Assembly: GCA_900088475.1 (NCBI GenBank)
Contig: FLMG01004137.1
Coordinates: 62,001 to 126,000, forward strand
Direction of reading: 5' to 3'
From: Hyphochytrium catenoides
Lineage: Eukaryota > Sar > Hyphochytriomycetes > Hyphochytriales > Hyphochytriaceae
DNA length: 64,000 bases
Below the pieces are notes generated by a model that was not told where the DNA came from, did no database searches, and saw only the letters and a program-made list of their open reading frames with translations. Each line of letters starts with the position of its first letter. Position 1 is the stretch's first letter. Positions 12,626 through 24,500 of the stretch are shown here, in pieces. The position numbers were made by a program, and so were the translations under genes.

Positions 12626-12872
12626 GCGGGACTGCTGACTGTGATGCACTGAATATATTTAAGATCACTAACTAATAGCGACGACCTCCATCCTCAACTC
12701 ATCAAAAAGCACTTGTGAATGTCCTAAACAACATGGCGCCTGCATGCATCTCCCGCTTGGCGAGAGGAGCGGCGAACGATAGGTGATAAGGGTTCTTTTA
12801 CCCATTTTCTGCCGGACAAGACTATGGTACACTGGAGCCTCAAGTCTAGGTATGATCTAATTTGGCTCTTCC

Positions 12873-14447
12873 TTAGTCAAACTTCATCTTGTTCCCCTTG
12901 AACTCCTGAATGGCGCCTTTGTTCTTGTTGGGAGTTCCACCTCTTCCGCCACGTCCACCCCTTCCTCCTGGTCCACCGCGTCCTCTTCCGCCGCCACGTC
13001 CACCACCACGTCCGCCGCCACGTCCACCACCAAACCTATCTCCCCCACCAAACCTATCTCCTCCTCCACCTCCTGTGCGGGGTGTGGCGAAATCGATGCG
13101 AATGTCGCGGCCAAGAACCTTCCTCCCAGCGAGAGCGACAGCCTTATCCGTAGCCTCAGTCTCAGCAAAGTCGACATGACCAAATCCTCTAAAGTCGCCT
13201 GTGTTCTTGTCGGTGGCGAAGCGGACGCCAATTACCTCTCCGCATTCTGCAAAGAATTGACGCAGAGTATCTTCGTCAATGTTCCATGAGAGGTTGCCCA
13301 CAAAGACACTAGTGCAGCCCTCTGGTTTCTCTGTAGGCTCCCGCTTCTGCTGGGAAGCTTGCTTCCTTCCTGCAGAAAGCTCAATCTTCAGCCATCTGCT
13401 ACCCATTTCCTGTCCGTTCAGTGCCACACCGGCCTGAGCTGCCTCAGGGGTAGCAAACTGGACATAAGCAATGCCCATGGATTTGCCATCGGGCCGCGTA
13501 GGCTGGCTTACAGCCACAATCTCTCCGCATTCAGCAAAGAACTGACGAAGTTCATCCTCAGTGGCGCTCCATGGCAGACCTCCTACGAAAATCTCAGTGC
13601 CGTCTCCGCCCGCTTTTTGGAACTTTTCCTGGCTTTCAGCTGACTCCTCCGCCTTGCGCTTGTTGCTCTTAGCGGGCTTAGCAGTAGTCTCCTTCTCAGC
13701 CTCTGGCGACTTCTTCTCAGCCTCGCTCTCCTCTTCGTCATCAGAGCTCGAGTCTGAGTCACCAGATTCTTCAGCTGATTTCTTGACAGCCTCCTTTGTC
13801 TTGGAAGCCGGCTTTACTTCTTCCTCCTCGTCGCTTGAAGAGTCAGACGAATCAGAAGCTTCCTTAGCTGGCTGCTTGGCGGATGCCGCGGACTTTGCTT
13901 TGGGCTTTTCCTCCTCATCAGAGGAGTCATCACTAGATGAAGTTTCGTCCTCGGCCGAGGATGCTGCCTTCTTAGCCGGTGCGGCAGATGCTGCCTTCTT
14001 GGCCGGTGCAGCAGCCTTTGCTTTTGGCGCCTCCTTTTCGTCTTCACTGTCGCTACTGTCGCTGTCACTGCTGCTCTCCTTCTTTACCGGTGCCTGCTTC
14101 TTGGCAGAGGCCTGAGTCGCCTTCTGTTTAGGTGCCTCCTCCTCACTATCGCTGCTATCGCTGCTGTCACTGCTTTCAGCCTTCACGGGAGCTTTCTTGG
14201 CTGGCGTGGTCTTCTTCGTGGACGTTGCCTTTGGTGCTGGTTTCTCTTCTTCATCACTGCTATCGCTGCTGTCGCTGCTGCTCTCAGCAGGCTTCTGCTC
14301 TGCCTTCTTTTTGGCAGAAGGAGGAGCCTTGCCACCCTTTGCCTTTGCGATCTTTTTCTGGTTCTTCGCGACTACCTCCTCCTCACTGCTGCTGCTGCTG
14401 TCACTGGTTTCTTCATGCTTCCTCTTCATAGTGCTGACGGCCGCCAT
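12873..14447 (-). CDS. Nucleolin / Gar2 / Nsr1-like nucleolar RNA-binding protein
   Basis: Pre-rRNA processing protein of the nucleolus. One uninterrupted frame of 524 codons from the ATG at 14447 (MAAVSTMKRK). An in-frame ATG 16 codons upstream exists, but the chosen start is followed at once by the typical KRKHEE charge pattern. Domains: residues 1 to about 270 are alternating Lys/Ala/Pro-rich and acidic Ser/Asp/Glu blocks (casein-kinase-2 type SDSSDSE repeats); RRM1 (IFVGGLPWSAT as RNP2, GIAYVQFATP as RNP1); RRM2 (VFVGNLSWNID, FRGFGHVDFAE); and a GGDRFGGG/RGGGRGGG tail. Acidic repeats, two RRMs and an RGG tail is the yeast Nsr1/Gar2 and plant nucleolin layout, not the four-RRM animal form. 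It lacks introns, unlike most genes here. The long open frame on the opposite strand is a by-product of the Ser/Asp/Glu codon repeats. Confidence 0.93.
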   Translation of the reverse strand: MAAVSTMKRKHEETSDSSSSSEEEVVAKNQKKIAKAKGGKAPPSAKKKAEQKPAESSSDSSDSSDEEEKPAPKATSTKKTTPAKKAPVKAESSDSSDSSDSEEEAPKQKATQASAKKQAPVKKESSSDSDSSDSEDEKEAPKAKAAAPAKKAASAAPAKKAASSAEDETSSSDDSSDEEEKPKAKSAASAKQPAKEASDSSDSSSDEEEEVKPASKTKEAVKKSAEESGDSDSSSDDEEESEAEKKSPEAEKETTAKPAKSNKRKAEESAESQEKFQKAGGDGTEIFVGGLPWSATEDELRQFFAECGEIVAVSQPTRPDGKSMGIAYVQFATPEAAQAGVALNGQEMGSRWLKIELSAGRKQASQQKREPTEKPEGCTSVFVGNLSWNIDEDTLRQFFAECGEVIGVRFATDKNTGDFRGFGHVDFAETEATDKAVALAGRKVLGRDIRIDFATPRTGGGGGDRFGGGDRFGGGRGGGRGGGRGGGRGRGGPGGRGGRGGRGGTPNKNKGAIQEFKGNKMKFD

Positions 14448-15547
14448 GGTTCTGTGAGCTGGATCTCCACGGAGGTAAGGTTGCAGGGGCTTCAAATTAC
14501 TTAGCTCTTGGAGTGGAGGTGGAGCTCACTGCGTAGAAGTGAGATAATGAGGTGACTCGGCGAAACGAAGCGACAGCGAGCAGCAGCACAGCTTTGCCTT
14601 TTGGTTGGTTGCCACGTCCCTTCCCCTTTATCGCCGCCTTCTTCGACCTTAGCAAACCGTGATGAGTTTGTAATCAAAGTGAGTCTGCGCTAGGTTTATT
14701 CGAAGGCCTATTGGGTCTGTGGGCTCCAAAGAGTGTGTGTTTGCTGGTCAGCCTGTGTCTGGCGATACAATCTCAGAACATGCTGCGAGCCTTGAGGTAT
14801 TACTATGATTGGGGTTAATCCTAGTTTCTTAGCGTTTCATGCTGTCCTTGCGATCAGAATCCAGCTCTTACTATTTTTCTCAACCTTTGACTGGACACTG
14901 GACCACATATCAAGCGGCGAACACGATCACTACTAGGGGTGTCGAAGGCTAACCCCTTTATCTCTCTTAGGCCTAGTCAAGGGGTGCCCTCGTACACCCA
15001 CCCGTACCCGATATCCTCTTTAGTAATGGTTGGAGGAGGGGAAAAACACAGACACGAATTGATTTATCAGCCCTACAGTAATCAAACCCTAAGTTACTGT
15101 CGTATTGCAGAAGCTAGCCGGTACCGTCCCAATGATTTTGGGGGCAGATCGGGTTATGGATTATGGAAGACTGAGGAAGAGGAGATGGAAGCTCTGTGGC
15201 TGCCCCTCCTCTCTCACCTTCCATAACAGGAAAATGTAGAGCACATTCCGGGCTCTACTTGTGGAGATTGGGGCTGTGGATATCGAAGGGCAGAGCGATC
15301 CTCCTAGAACGAAGGCATACAGACAGGGGACGGCGGAGCCTCACGTGACCGTAGAAACCTAAAAGAGCTCTTCATCATAGGCTCCATTGGCGGGAGGTAG
15401 CAACTGCGACCTCAGCTTACGGGAACATAGGCTATCCATCATTGCTAGAGAAGCGAACGGTCAGGAGAAGGGACATTAACGTAGTTTCTCATTCAAAGCG
15501 AGGCTAAGGGTTTCCGATAGATAGGTCGACTTCAACAGCTTGACAGC
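14448..15547. promoter_or_regulatory. Divergent upstream region of the nucleolin-like and UPF1 genes
   Basis: 1.1 kb between divergent start codons. No conserved coding block was seen; the frame at 14939-15226 (+) resembles no known protein. It must contain both promoters; no named element was recognised. Confidence 0.4.
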
Positions 15548-18500
15548 ATGGCATCGCAAGCGGAGGGTGATATGTACAGTTTTTTGGATGGCCATGATGA
15601 TGAAGTTGGAGCCTCTTCGCAGCAGGATGGCCGTTTCAACTTTCTAGAGTTTGACGCTTCAACCGGGCATTATGAGCCGTTTGCAGACTCAAAGATGGGT
15701 GACTTTGCCCTCCCTGGTGATGGGGCTAGCCTGCCCTCTGCATCCTGGAGTGAGAGCCAAGATTTTCTAGCCCAGAGTCAAACTGACATGCATTCACAGC
15801 TTTCTATGGCGCTTGATCACACCTCAGCGAAAGAGACTGGCTTGCAAGGACTACAAGGTTGGTCTTGACATTGGGCTTGTAAGGTTCACAATACTTCTGA
15901 CGTAACTTCTTCATAACCTTTATAGACTTTACGGATCAAGATCGCTCAGAGACGGGACATGAAGATGAGCTCGTGGGGGCGGCTGTTCAAGGATTGCAAA
16001 ATTTAAACTTTGAGGAGGTTCCACAAGATGACCCCGTCCTGCGCGAGCTTCCTGAGCATGCATGTCGCTATTGCGGCATCCACCATCCTGCCAGCGTAGT
16101 CCGCTGCAATCAGCCCAAATGCAAAAAGTGGTTTTGTAACTCGAGGGGCAACACAGCGGGCTCTCACATTATACAGCATTTAGTTAGGGCCAAACATCGA
16201 GAAGTCTGCCTTCACCCGGAGTCCCCACTAGGAGAGACAGTGTTAGAGTGTTATAATTGCGGTTGCCGCAATGTCTTCCTTCTTGGCTTTATTCCTGCCA
16301 AAGCCGACTCTGTTGTGGTGCTGCTATGTCGCGATCCTTGTTTACAGATGGGCGCTTTGAAGGATATGAACTGGGACTTATCACAATGGCTACCCCTTAT
16401 CAGTGATCGTGCCTTTCTCCCATGGCTGGTGAAGGTGCCGACCGAGCAGGAGCAACTTCGCGCCCGCCAAATCGTGGCTTCACAAATCAACAAACTGGAG
16501 GAGCTCTGGAAGGATAATCCGGATGCCACTTTGGAAGATCTAGAAAAGCCAGGTAATGGTCTTTCTTTCTTTTCTGACTACGAAGGAACTAGTGTCAATA
16601 GAGGTTAAGAGGAACTACGGAAGTCTGGGGTACCTTCAGTCGCGACGTAGGCTAGGGAGGCTGCTCGAGTGGGTACCGAGCTATTTGGACTGCTTACTTC
16701 AACAATTATTTGATGGATGCGAGATTATAACTAAGAAGGTATCACGATGATACAGGCATCGATGATGAGCCCAACCCAGTTCTCCTTCGGTATGAGGATG
16801 GCTACCAGTATCAAAATATATTTGGGCCTTTAGTTAAGATGGAAGCGGACTATGACAAGAAGCTAAAGGAGTCTCAAACACAAGAAGGCATTTCCATCCG
16901 GTGGGACGTTGGGCTAAACAAGAAGATTGTAGCCAACTTTAGCTTCAACAAGCCAGAGACCGAGCTCCGTCTGGTTCCTGGTGATGAGCTCCGTGTCAGG
17001 GTAGGAGCCGCCGCGAAGGCCCTATATGGCGTCACTTGGGAGTGTACTGGTCATGTGAGGAGTATTATCGACGGGGAAGTCACCCTTGAGCTGAGGAACT
17101 CCAATAAGGTGAGACTTGGATTTAGATTGTTATGAAAGGGTCTCGGTGAGCTAAATAGCCACCCGATAAAGGAGCCTTAGAAAGGAGAGAGAGAGGGAGA
17201 CCAAGTAGAAATAGTGGAAAGGTTGACAGCAAAAAGGTTTGCCTGGAGCTCTGGAGAAAGGAACAGAGGAACAGAGAGACCGGTGATCGATGAGGACAAC
17301 GAGACTGTATAAGGACGATTGTAATCATTGCAAAGCACCCGAGCCAGACTGTATAAGAACGGAAGGAGTAGAGATAAGCATTAAAAGCGTTCAGTTGACA
17401 GAGACGTCACGGTTATCGTGCATGCGGTAGGAAATCTAAAAAGATACTGATCTTCTTTCTTTGCAACAGGTTCCTACCGACATCAAGGATGGATACTGCG
17501 TGGATTTTGTTTGGAAGGCAACGTCATTTGACAGGATGCAGGCATCATTGAAGACCTTCGCTGTCGACGACACTTCTATCAGTGGCTACCTTTATCATAG
17601 GTCATGAAGATCTCTACCTTCAAGCATTACTTTTTCACCGTCCTTCTTGAATGCCGCTGGTCTTAGTACCACTCTTCTTTCTGATCCATTTCCCTGCAGG
17701 TTGCTAGGCCATGACGTCGAACAGCAAAACCTTCGCGTCTCGCTTCCGAAGCGCTATTCTGTGCCTGGGCTTCCTGAGCTAAACCACTCCCAGTTATCGG
17801 CTGTCAAGTCTGTTCTCCAGAAGCCCCTCAGTCTTATTCAGGGTCCTCCTGGTACAGGAAAGACGGTGACGTCCGCCTCCATAGTCTATCACCTTGCGAA
17901 GCAGAATGTTGGGCAAATTCTTGTCTGCGCTCCGAGTAACATCGCTGTGGACCAACTTACCGAAAAGATCCACAAGACGGGTTTGAAGGTATGGCTCTTT
18001 TTGCTTGTCCGTTGCGCTTAGTAGCATGTGATGGGTGCTGATTTCTCGTGCTCTCTCAATTGAAAGGTTGTTCGCCTGGCTGCCAAGAGTCGAGAGGCAG
18101 TTTCCTCCTCTGTAGACCATTTGACTCTCCATCATATGGTCCGACACCTCGGTGATGCGCCAGAGAAGGTCAGTGCTGAGCCTTCTTTAGGCCCTTGACG
18201 CTTATAGTGGAAAGTGGTGTTACTTACTCTCATATTTCCGGATATCTTTTTCTTTCGTAGGCAAGCCTTCATAAGCTCCAGCAGCTAAAGGATGAGCTCG
18301 GAGAGCTTTCAGCGTCTGATGAAAAGAAGTACAAGGAACTCAAGAGACAGACAGAGCGGGAGATTCTACAGGCAGCTGACGTTATCTGTACTACTGCTGT
18401 CGGAGCGGGTGACCGCAGGCTGGCCAACTTTAGGTGTGTCATCGAATTGAGAGAGTCCCATATGCGGGTGGATAGGAAGACTTTCGGATCATTATGCCTT

Positions 18501-20118
18501 ACCCGGTGCTCATGGCATGCTTTCGCGTCTTCCTCTTCTGGGGATAAGTCCTTATTCCCCCTCTTATGTTCCAGGCGAGCTTGTATTACTTCTACCTTTC
18601 TCATTATGACGTTGCTTCTTTCTGTTTAGGTTCCGTCAGGTCTTGATTGATGAGGCTACGCAAGCCACAGAACCCGAATGTTTGATCCCCATTGTTATGG
18701 GAGCCAAGCAGGTCATTCTTGTGGGCGATCACTGTCAGCTAGGCCCTGTTATCATGTACAAGAAGGCCGCCCAGGCTGGTTTGTCCCAGTCTCTCTTTGA
18801 ACGCCTCGTGCTACTTGGGGTGCGACCCATTCGCCTTCAAGTTCAGTACCGTATGCACCCCTGCCTGTCTGAGTTCCCATCCAACATGTTTTATGAGGGG
18901 ACGCTCCAAAATGGTGTTACTGCCATTGAGAGACAGATGAAGAATGTGGATTTTCCATGGCCCCTTCCAAGCAAGCCTATGTTTTTCTACATTTCTAATG
19001 GGGCTGAGGAGATTAGCTCTTCTGGCACTTCCTTCCTTAACAGGACTGAAGCCAGCAACTGTGAGAAGATCGTGACGCACTTTTTAAAGAGCGGCCTGAA
19101 CCCAGGACAGATTGGTGTTATTACGCCTTACGAGGGACAGAGGGCATATATTGTTAGCTACATGCAGAGAAATGGCCCTCTGAGAGCTCAGCTATATAAG
19201 GACGTTGAGGTGGCCAGCGTGGACGCTTTCCAGGGAAGAGAGAAAGACATCATCGTTGTGTCCTGCGTGCGCTCTAACGAGAACCAGGGTATTGGCTTCC
19301 TCAACGACCCTCGTCGCCTCAACGTGGCTCTTACTAGGGCCAAGTATGGGCTCATTTTGTTAGGAAACCCGAAGGTTCTGGCAAAGCAGCCACTCTGGAA
19401 CAGTCTCCTTGTGCACTTTAGAGAGAAGGAGGTGCTAGTAGAAGGCTCTCTAAACCACCTCACTCCGTCCATGATGGTTTTCCCTAAACCAAGGCGGTTC
19501 AGCAACTTCTCAGCCATCGCAGGGATGCCTCTGCCATACAAGGGCACGGGGAGCCGACCGGATGAGTACGGGGCAATGAGAGACGCTGGAAGGGGAGCTC
19601 AGCGCCAGCATGCTCCACTGGATAGCCGGTATGATCCAAGGTACAACCAGGCTGCCGCTGCCATGCCTCCCACTGTAGGACCAATTGAGCCACCTCACAC
19701 TAAATATGGTGCTCCTGGCGTGCCTCCGCCGGACCGATATTTCGGCGGTTTCCAGCACCTTCCACCACCACCTCCCATAGTCAGCGGCCATGGGGCCCCT
19801 AGCCGTGCCCCAGGCTATGGCGGCAGCCATGGGCGTCGCAATGGATATGGGCAACAAAATCAGCGGCCGTCTAGGTCTCGCAACGAGGATCCATTTTCTC
19901 AGGATCCGCTGACGCAGGGTCCACTCTCGCAGAATGGTTTGGGGTCTTCGTTCATGGGAGGAGAGGATACCCAACCCTTTAGCCAAGTGTCAGACAGAGG
20001 GCTTGGTGATATGCCGGGGCTCTCCCAGGATAGCTTCGGTGGCTTCAGTGACCATTTCCACTCTCAGAAGTCTCAGAATTTCCTGGATGACCGTAAGGAT
20101 GACCGAGGCTTTTATTAA
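15548..20118 (+). CDS. UPF1: UPF1/RENT1 RNA helicase of nonsense-mediated decay
   Basis: ATP-dependent 5'-3' RNA helicase (superfamily 1) that drives nonsense-mediated mRNA decay. Exons: 15548-15857, 15926-16552, 16756-17108, 17470-17600, 17700-17988, 18067-18168, 18261-18433, 18630-20118; phases close throughout. The acidic N-terminus is followed by the complete Cys/His-rich UPF2-binding domain ([16 protein letters not shown] through LLCRDPC). The 1B region contains [20 protein letters not shown]. Helicase motifs: [13 protein letters not shown]; Ia [13 protein letters not shown] as [12 protein letters not shown] (DEAT, with DExx chemistry); [49 protein letters not shown]. The last about 170 residues are Pro/Gly-rich and then dense in SQ/TQ sites, the targets of SMG1-type kinases in animals and plants. 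The last exon is unusually long (1.49 kb). Confidence 0.98.
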
Positions 20119-21317
20119 TGTCGCTGGGCAAGCAATTTGACAGGGCGGACACGAGAAGTTCTCCTGAGTTCATGACGGAATTGAAGGACCAGAGTGAAGG
20201 CCGCGGGTTTCAGGTCGAAACGGTGCCGCGGTCGAGCTTCAAGAGTCTCAGTCTCGGTGGTGATCGCGGTTCCAAGGTGGGTGGTGATCGGCGTTAGTAG
20301 GCTCCATCTTCAGGACAGCTGAGGGCGGACTCTACGCCTATGTCACAGCTGGCTTATGTCCATTCGTAAATATGGACTTAGCTTATAAAGCGCATTTGAC
20401 GGTTATGAGAGAATGGGTGATGGGACGGCGAGGGAGGAGAGAGAGTTCCAAAGATGAGTGAAGTACTGGACTCCAGCAAGGACCGCATTGTAGCGGTCAC
20501 CATGTACGCTGGCCGTGATGCCTCTCCCCAAGGAGCCAGATCGACCTTTGGGTGAATTGAATGAGGCGTAGTAGATCAATAATGGTAAGGAGAGGCCTTG
20601 GCCTATAGGACCTAGTAGTAAAGGAATCTAGCTACACTACATGTTGTTGAGCGCATCAGTTACTTATTGCTTTTCCCTACGACAGTTTCAGCTCTGTCAG
20701 CTCACATCTTGAGATCCCTGATCAACATTGTCTCTTGACCTCTGGCTCTCGCGTCAGAACCTTTCCCAGCGAGCTTGAGCCTTCCCCTTCCCCCACTCCA
20801 CATACACCTGGTTAACTAGACTTCTATATACTCAAGCCTTTCGTGCCAGATGGTAGTGAGTCTCCCTCAAAGGTGGCAAAGGTGATGGGTGTCAAGCCGG
20901 CGATGCAGATGTGAGAAGGCGATAGAGCACTGTGATGTCTCGAAAGGCCACACAGAGACCAAAAGGCAGGCAATGTACCTTGAGGGAGGAGCTCCCTCCA
21001 CCAGAGCGCTGACAAGCCGACCCTCTAGGGCATCCTCTCCCTACTTTATCGCTCACCCACTGCCAAGCACTGACCCTTATAGACATACTCTTGAAGTTTA
21101 GATTACCCACACTCCGCGCACCCTCATAAAGTGAGGGTCATCCCCTCTATAATTACATGGGTGACAATCTCCTCCCCTCCGAGGTACAGACGTCGAACGC
21201 GCAGCTTCCACCCTATCAGCGCGCATCTTGAAGCTCTGACCCAATCACCAGCCGATGAGGTTGAACACGGCCACCACCGCCGGTCACCATCACCTGTCTG
21301 CAGCCAACATGCTAGAC

Positions 21318-21367
21318 TTGCTCGGCTCTCCTTGCTTCCTTGTTGCTCGGCTCTCCTTGCTTCCTTG
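21318..21367. repeat. Tandem direct repeat, two perfect 25-base copies
   Basis: The unit begins TTGCTCGGCTCTCC and ends TTCCTTG; copies at 21318-21342 and 21343-21367 are identical. They lie about 150 bases upstream of the CoA-transferase start. No transposon features are present; slippage or a recent duplication is the simple reading. Confidence 0.9.
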
Positions 21368-21472
21368 TAGGATAACGAAGTAGAGTTCCTCTTTGTAAGC
21401 TCTTTATCAGCCCATTAGCCAACCTCCCGCCCAGTCCTCACCTCGATAAACCAAGGAAGGGTTGATAAAGAG

Positions 21473-21507
21473 CTCTGTCAAGCTTTGCCCTACCAACTTC
21501 TGTCCTG
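21473..21507 (+). repeat. 35-base dispersed direct repeat, copy 1 (5' flank of the CoA-transferase gene)
   Basis: Begins CTCTGTCAAG and ends ACTTCTGTCCTG, 12 bases before the start codon. It matches 21881-21915 with a single difference (G to T at the tenth base). Copy 2 sits in intron 2 directly upstream of its 3' splice site. Confidence 0.9.
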
Positions 21508-21519
21508 ATTGACAGAGGA

Positions 21520-24500
21520 ATGGCGTCTCTTCTGGCCTGTAGACGATTGATAAGGATCTCGTCCGCTCCTCTGGTAAGAGTTCTTACCATAGTTTCATCC
21601 TAACAGCACCAGGACACCGATCACCTTTCTTCTCCCCATCCCCACAGAGCTTTCTACTCAGAAACGGGTCCACCTACAGTAAAGTGTTCACCTCTGCTGC
21701 TGAGGCTGTCAAAGACATTCCCTCGGGATCGAAGCTGTAAGCCATTCGCCAGATTTGCTCATAGACTCTGCATCCTCTAACCTCACCGCTTCGCACACAT
21801 ACCGTCCGTGGTGTGTATGACCAACCCTGCTCCTTTCCCGCGCTCCTTCCCCACCGACCCTTGCTTGCTCTATCCATGTCCTCTGTCAATCTTTGCCCTA
21901 CCAACTTCTGTCCTGCACCAGGCTAGTCGGAGGTTTTGGTCTATGTGGTATTCCTGAAAACCTGATCAATGCTCTACGAGACCAAGGCACCAAAGATCTC
22001 ACCTGTGTCTCTAACAATGCTGGAGTCGATGACTTTGGCTTGGGCCTCTTGCTCCAAACTCGACAGGTAAGTAGGAGACTTGCATGAGCAAGGCAGAGCA
22101 TTGTATCAGGACCTTTCTTGCTGGAGACTTTCAGAAATTGAATCATTCATCCGGTCTCGTGCTCTCACTTGGACGCCTAGATCTTTTGGCCCACCCTCCT
22201 GTGTAAATCATCTCTCCTTTCTTGCTGCTTGTCTAGGTCCTGCTTACCTCTTCCGTCGCAGGTCAAGCGCATGATCTCCTCCTACGTAGGAGAGAATGCA
22301 CTCTTTGAAAAACAGTACCTATCCGGCGAGCTGGAGGTTGAGCTCACTCCTCAGGTACTTCCGTCTGTTAAATGAATCCTCTTGTTTTATGCCTTGTCTT
22401 TCTCAGCTTATCTCTTGTCCCCTCCCTTTCCTATTCAAGTCCGCCTAACCACAGCGAATACTTAGGGCACTTTGGCTGAGAGAATGCGTGCTGGAGGAGC
22501 TGGAATCCCAGCTTTCTTTACCCCTACAGCCTATGGCACTATTATACAGGTGATACGGCAGTGCGATGAGCACACCTTTGTCCACTCGGGATCCCCGCAG
22601 TCTTGTGTTTACTTTCCTTAGGGGATACCGCCTATTTGCTGAGCGTTATGTCCACAGCGTCGGCGTGCTTCTCCTTACTTACGTTCGTCCTCGTTCTTGC
22701 AGGAAGGAGGATTTCCCATCAAGTACAACCCTGATGGAACTGTAGCCATTAGAAGCCAGCCAAGGGAAGTTAGAGAGTTCAATGGCCGACAATATGTCAT
22801 GGAGGAAGCCATTACTGGAGACTTCGCCCTCGTTAAGGCATGGAAAGGAGACAAAAGAGGAAATCTCGTCTTCAGACATACAGCCATGAACTTTAACCCT
22901 GAGGTTGCCAAAGCAGGGCGAATCACTATAGCTGAGGTAACTTTGGCATTGAACAAGGGCGATGGGTGACGGCAGGGAGGGGTCGACCTATATGAGCTGG
23001 AGCTAGGATTTGACAGCTATGGTGTGACAACAACACCATTGCTCTGAGGACTAACAAGGAGATGGTTGACTATGGTACTCATATGTACGTGGTCGGGAAT
23101 AGCCAGATAAGAGGGAGAGGGAACGGGGGGGGCGGGGGGGGCTACCAGGGCTATAGAAGCAAAAGAGCGTAGCGTCTAACAAATGGGTACGTGCGTTTGT
23201 GTCAGGTGGAAGAGTTAGTAGAGGTTGGCGAGCTTCACCCAGGTAAGCGTTCACACTATATTGGAGATATGATGAGAGCTCGACAGTCATCTCACGCTAC
23301 GTTCGCTTTCCCGCATGCTAACGTAGATGACGTCCATGTTCCTGGCATCTATGTCGATAGGATCATACAGGGCAGTCGCTATGAGAAGAGAATAGAGAAA
23401 AGAACAGTTGATGATGGCAAGCCGGTTAGTGGAGTTTCTTGAATTCCAATCTACCTCGGGGCACTACTTAACACTTATCACTGCTCCAGAGCGTAGCTAA
23501 GATTAATCCAGCCAGAGAGAGGATCATTAGAAGAGCTGCGAAGGAGCTTAAGGTACATCCTCTTACATTAATTTATCACGCAATATCTCTTTCGTTCCTC
23601 TCGCTTCCATCTGGAGGGGTCGAGTTCTTGTCAAAGTTTTCTTACTGGTAACCTTCCCGACCACATACCAGGATTTGTTGGCGGAGCTACTGTTTTACTG
23701 CCTGTTAATCCCCTCATCTCCCGCCTTCTCAACTCCAGGATGGAATGTATGTCAACCTGGGAATCGGACTCCCAACCCTAGCCAGCAACTACCTGCCCGA
23801 AGGTGTGCATGTAGACTTGCAGAGCGAGAATGGACTTCTGGGAATGGGACCCTTCCCAAAACCGGAGGAGGTAGATCCGGACCTCATCAATGCCGGTAGG
23901 AACTGCAAGGGTTAGCTCCCTGGCGTTATTTTATCGTCCATGAGTTACCGCAAATACTCTTGGGTCCTTGCCTCTCTTCCCCTTCGGGTAGCACCATTCT
24001 TTGTTTAGCACTTCCTTCTGGGTAGAGATGACCTTAAGTTATCGGTAGTAATATCTCTTTCTCCAGGGAAGCAAACGGTGACTTTCCTGCCTGGATCCTC
24101 AATCTTCTCGTCCTCTGAGTCCTTCGCTATGATTCGCGGTGGGCATGTACATATCACAATTCTTGGCGCCCTGGAGGTAGCAGAGAACGGAGACCTAGCT
24201 AACTGGATAATACCAGGTCGGAGGCAGCGCCTGTCCTTCTCGCTTGCTTTAGTTTTTATTGTCCTAGCGTGCAACCCCAAACTAGGAATTTCCTTCTCGT
24301 CCTCTTAAAAAGCTAGGGTAGGGCTTGGGATCTTCAGCCCTTTCTGATTGAACCCCTTGAGAGCTAATGCCTTCTACCCGTTATTACTTCCGTTGTGTTT
24401 GTCTAACTCCTGGTTCTACGCAGGCAAGATGGTGAAGGGAATGGGCGGAGCTATGGACTTGCTTGGGTCAGGCAATAGGGTGGTAGTCACTATGGAGCAC

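Larger units (their letters stand above)
20119..21519. other. Intergenic region between UPF1 and the CoA-transferase gene
   Basis: 1.4 kb with no recognisable gene on either strand. It includes a perfect 25-base tandem duplication at 21318-21367 and a 12-base inverted pair (AGCTCTTTATCA near 21399 and TGATAAAGAGCT near 21463). It should contain the UPF1 3' UTR and the CoA-transferase promoter. Confidence 0.5.

Noticed and set aside
13561-14115. 184-codon open frame opposite the nucleolin-like gene
   Set aside because: It is the complement of Ser/Asp/Glu/Ala codon repeats, giving poly-Ser/Leu/Ala; the real gene with two RRMs is on the minus strand.
16556-16750. Small frame inside UPF1 as a separate gene
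   Set aside because: It lies in the intron between exons 15926-16552 and 16756-17108, which join exactly at [12 protein letters not shown].
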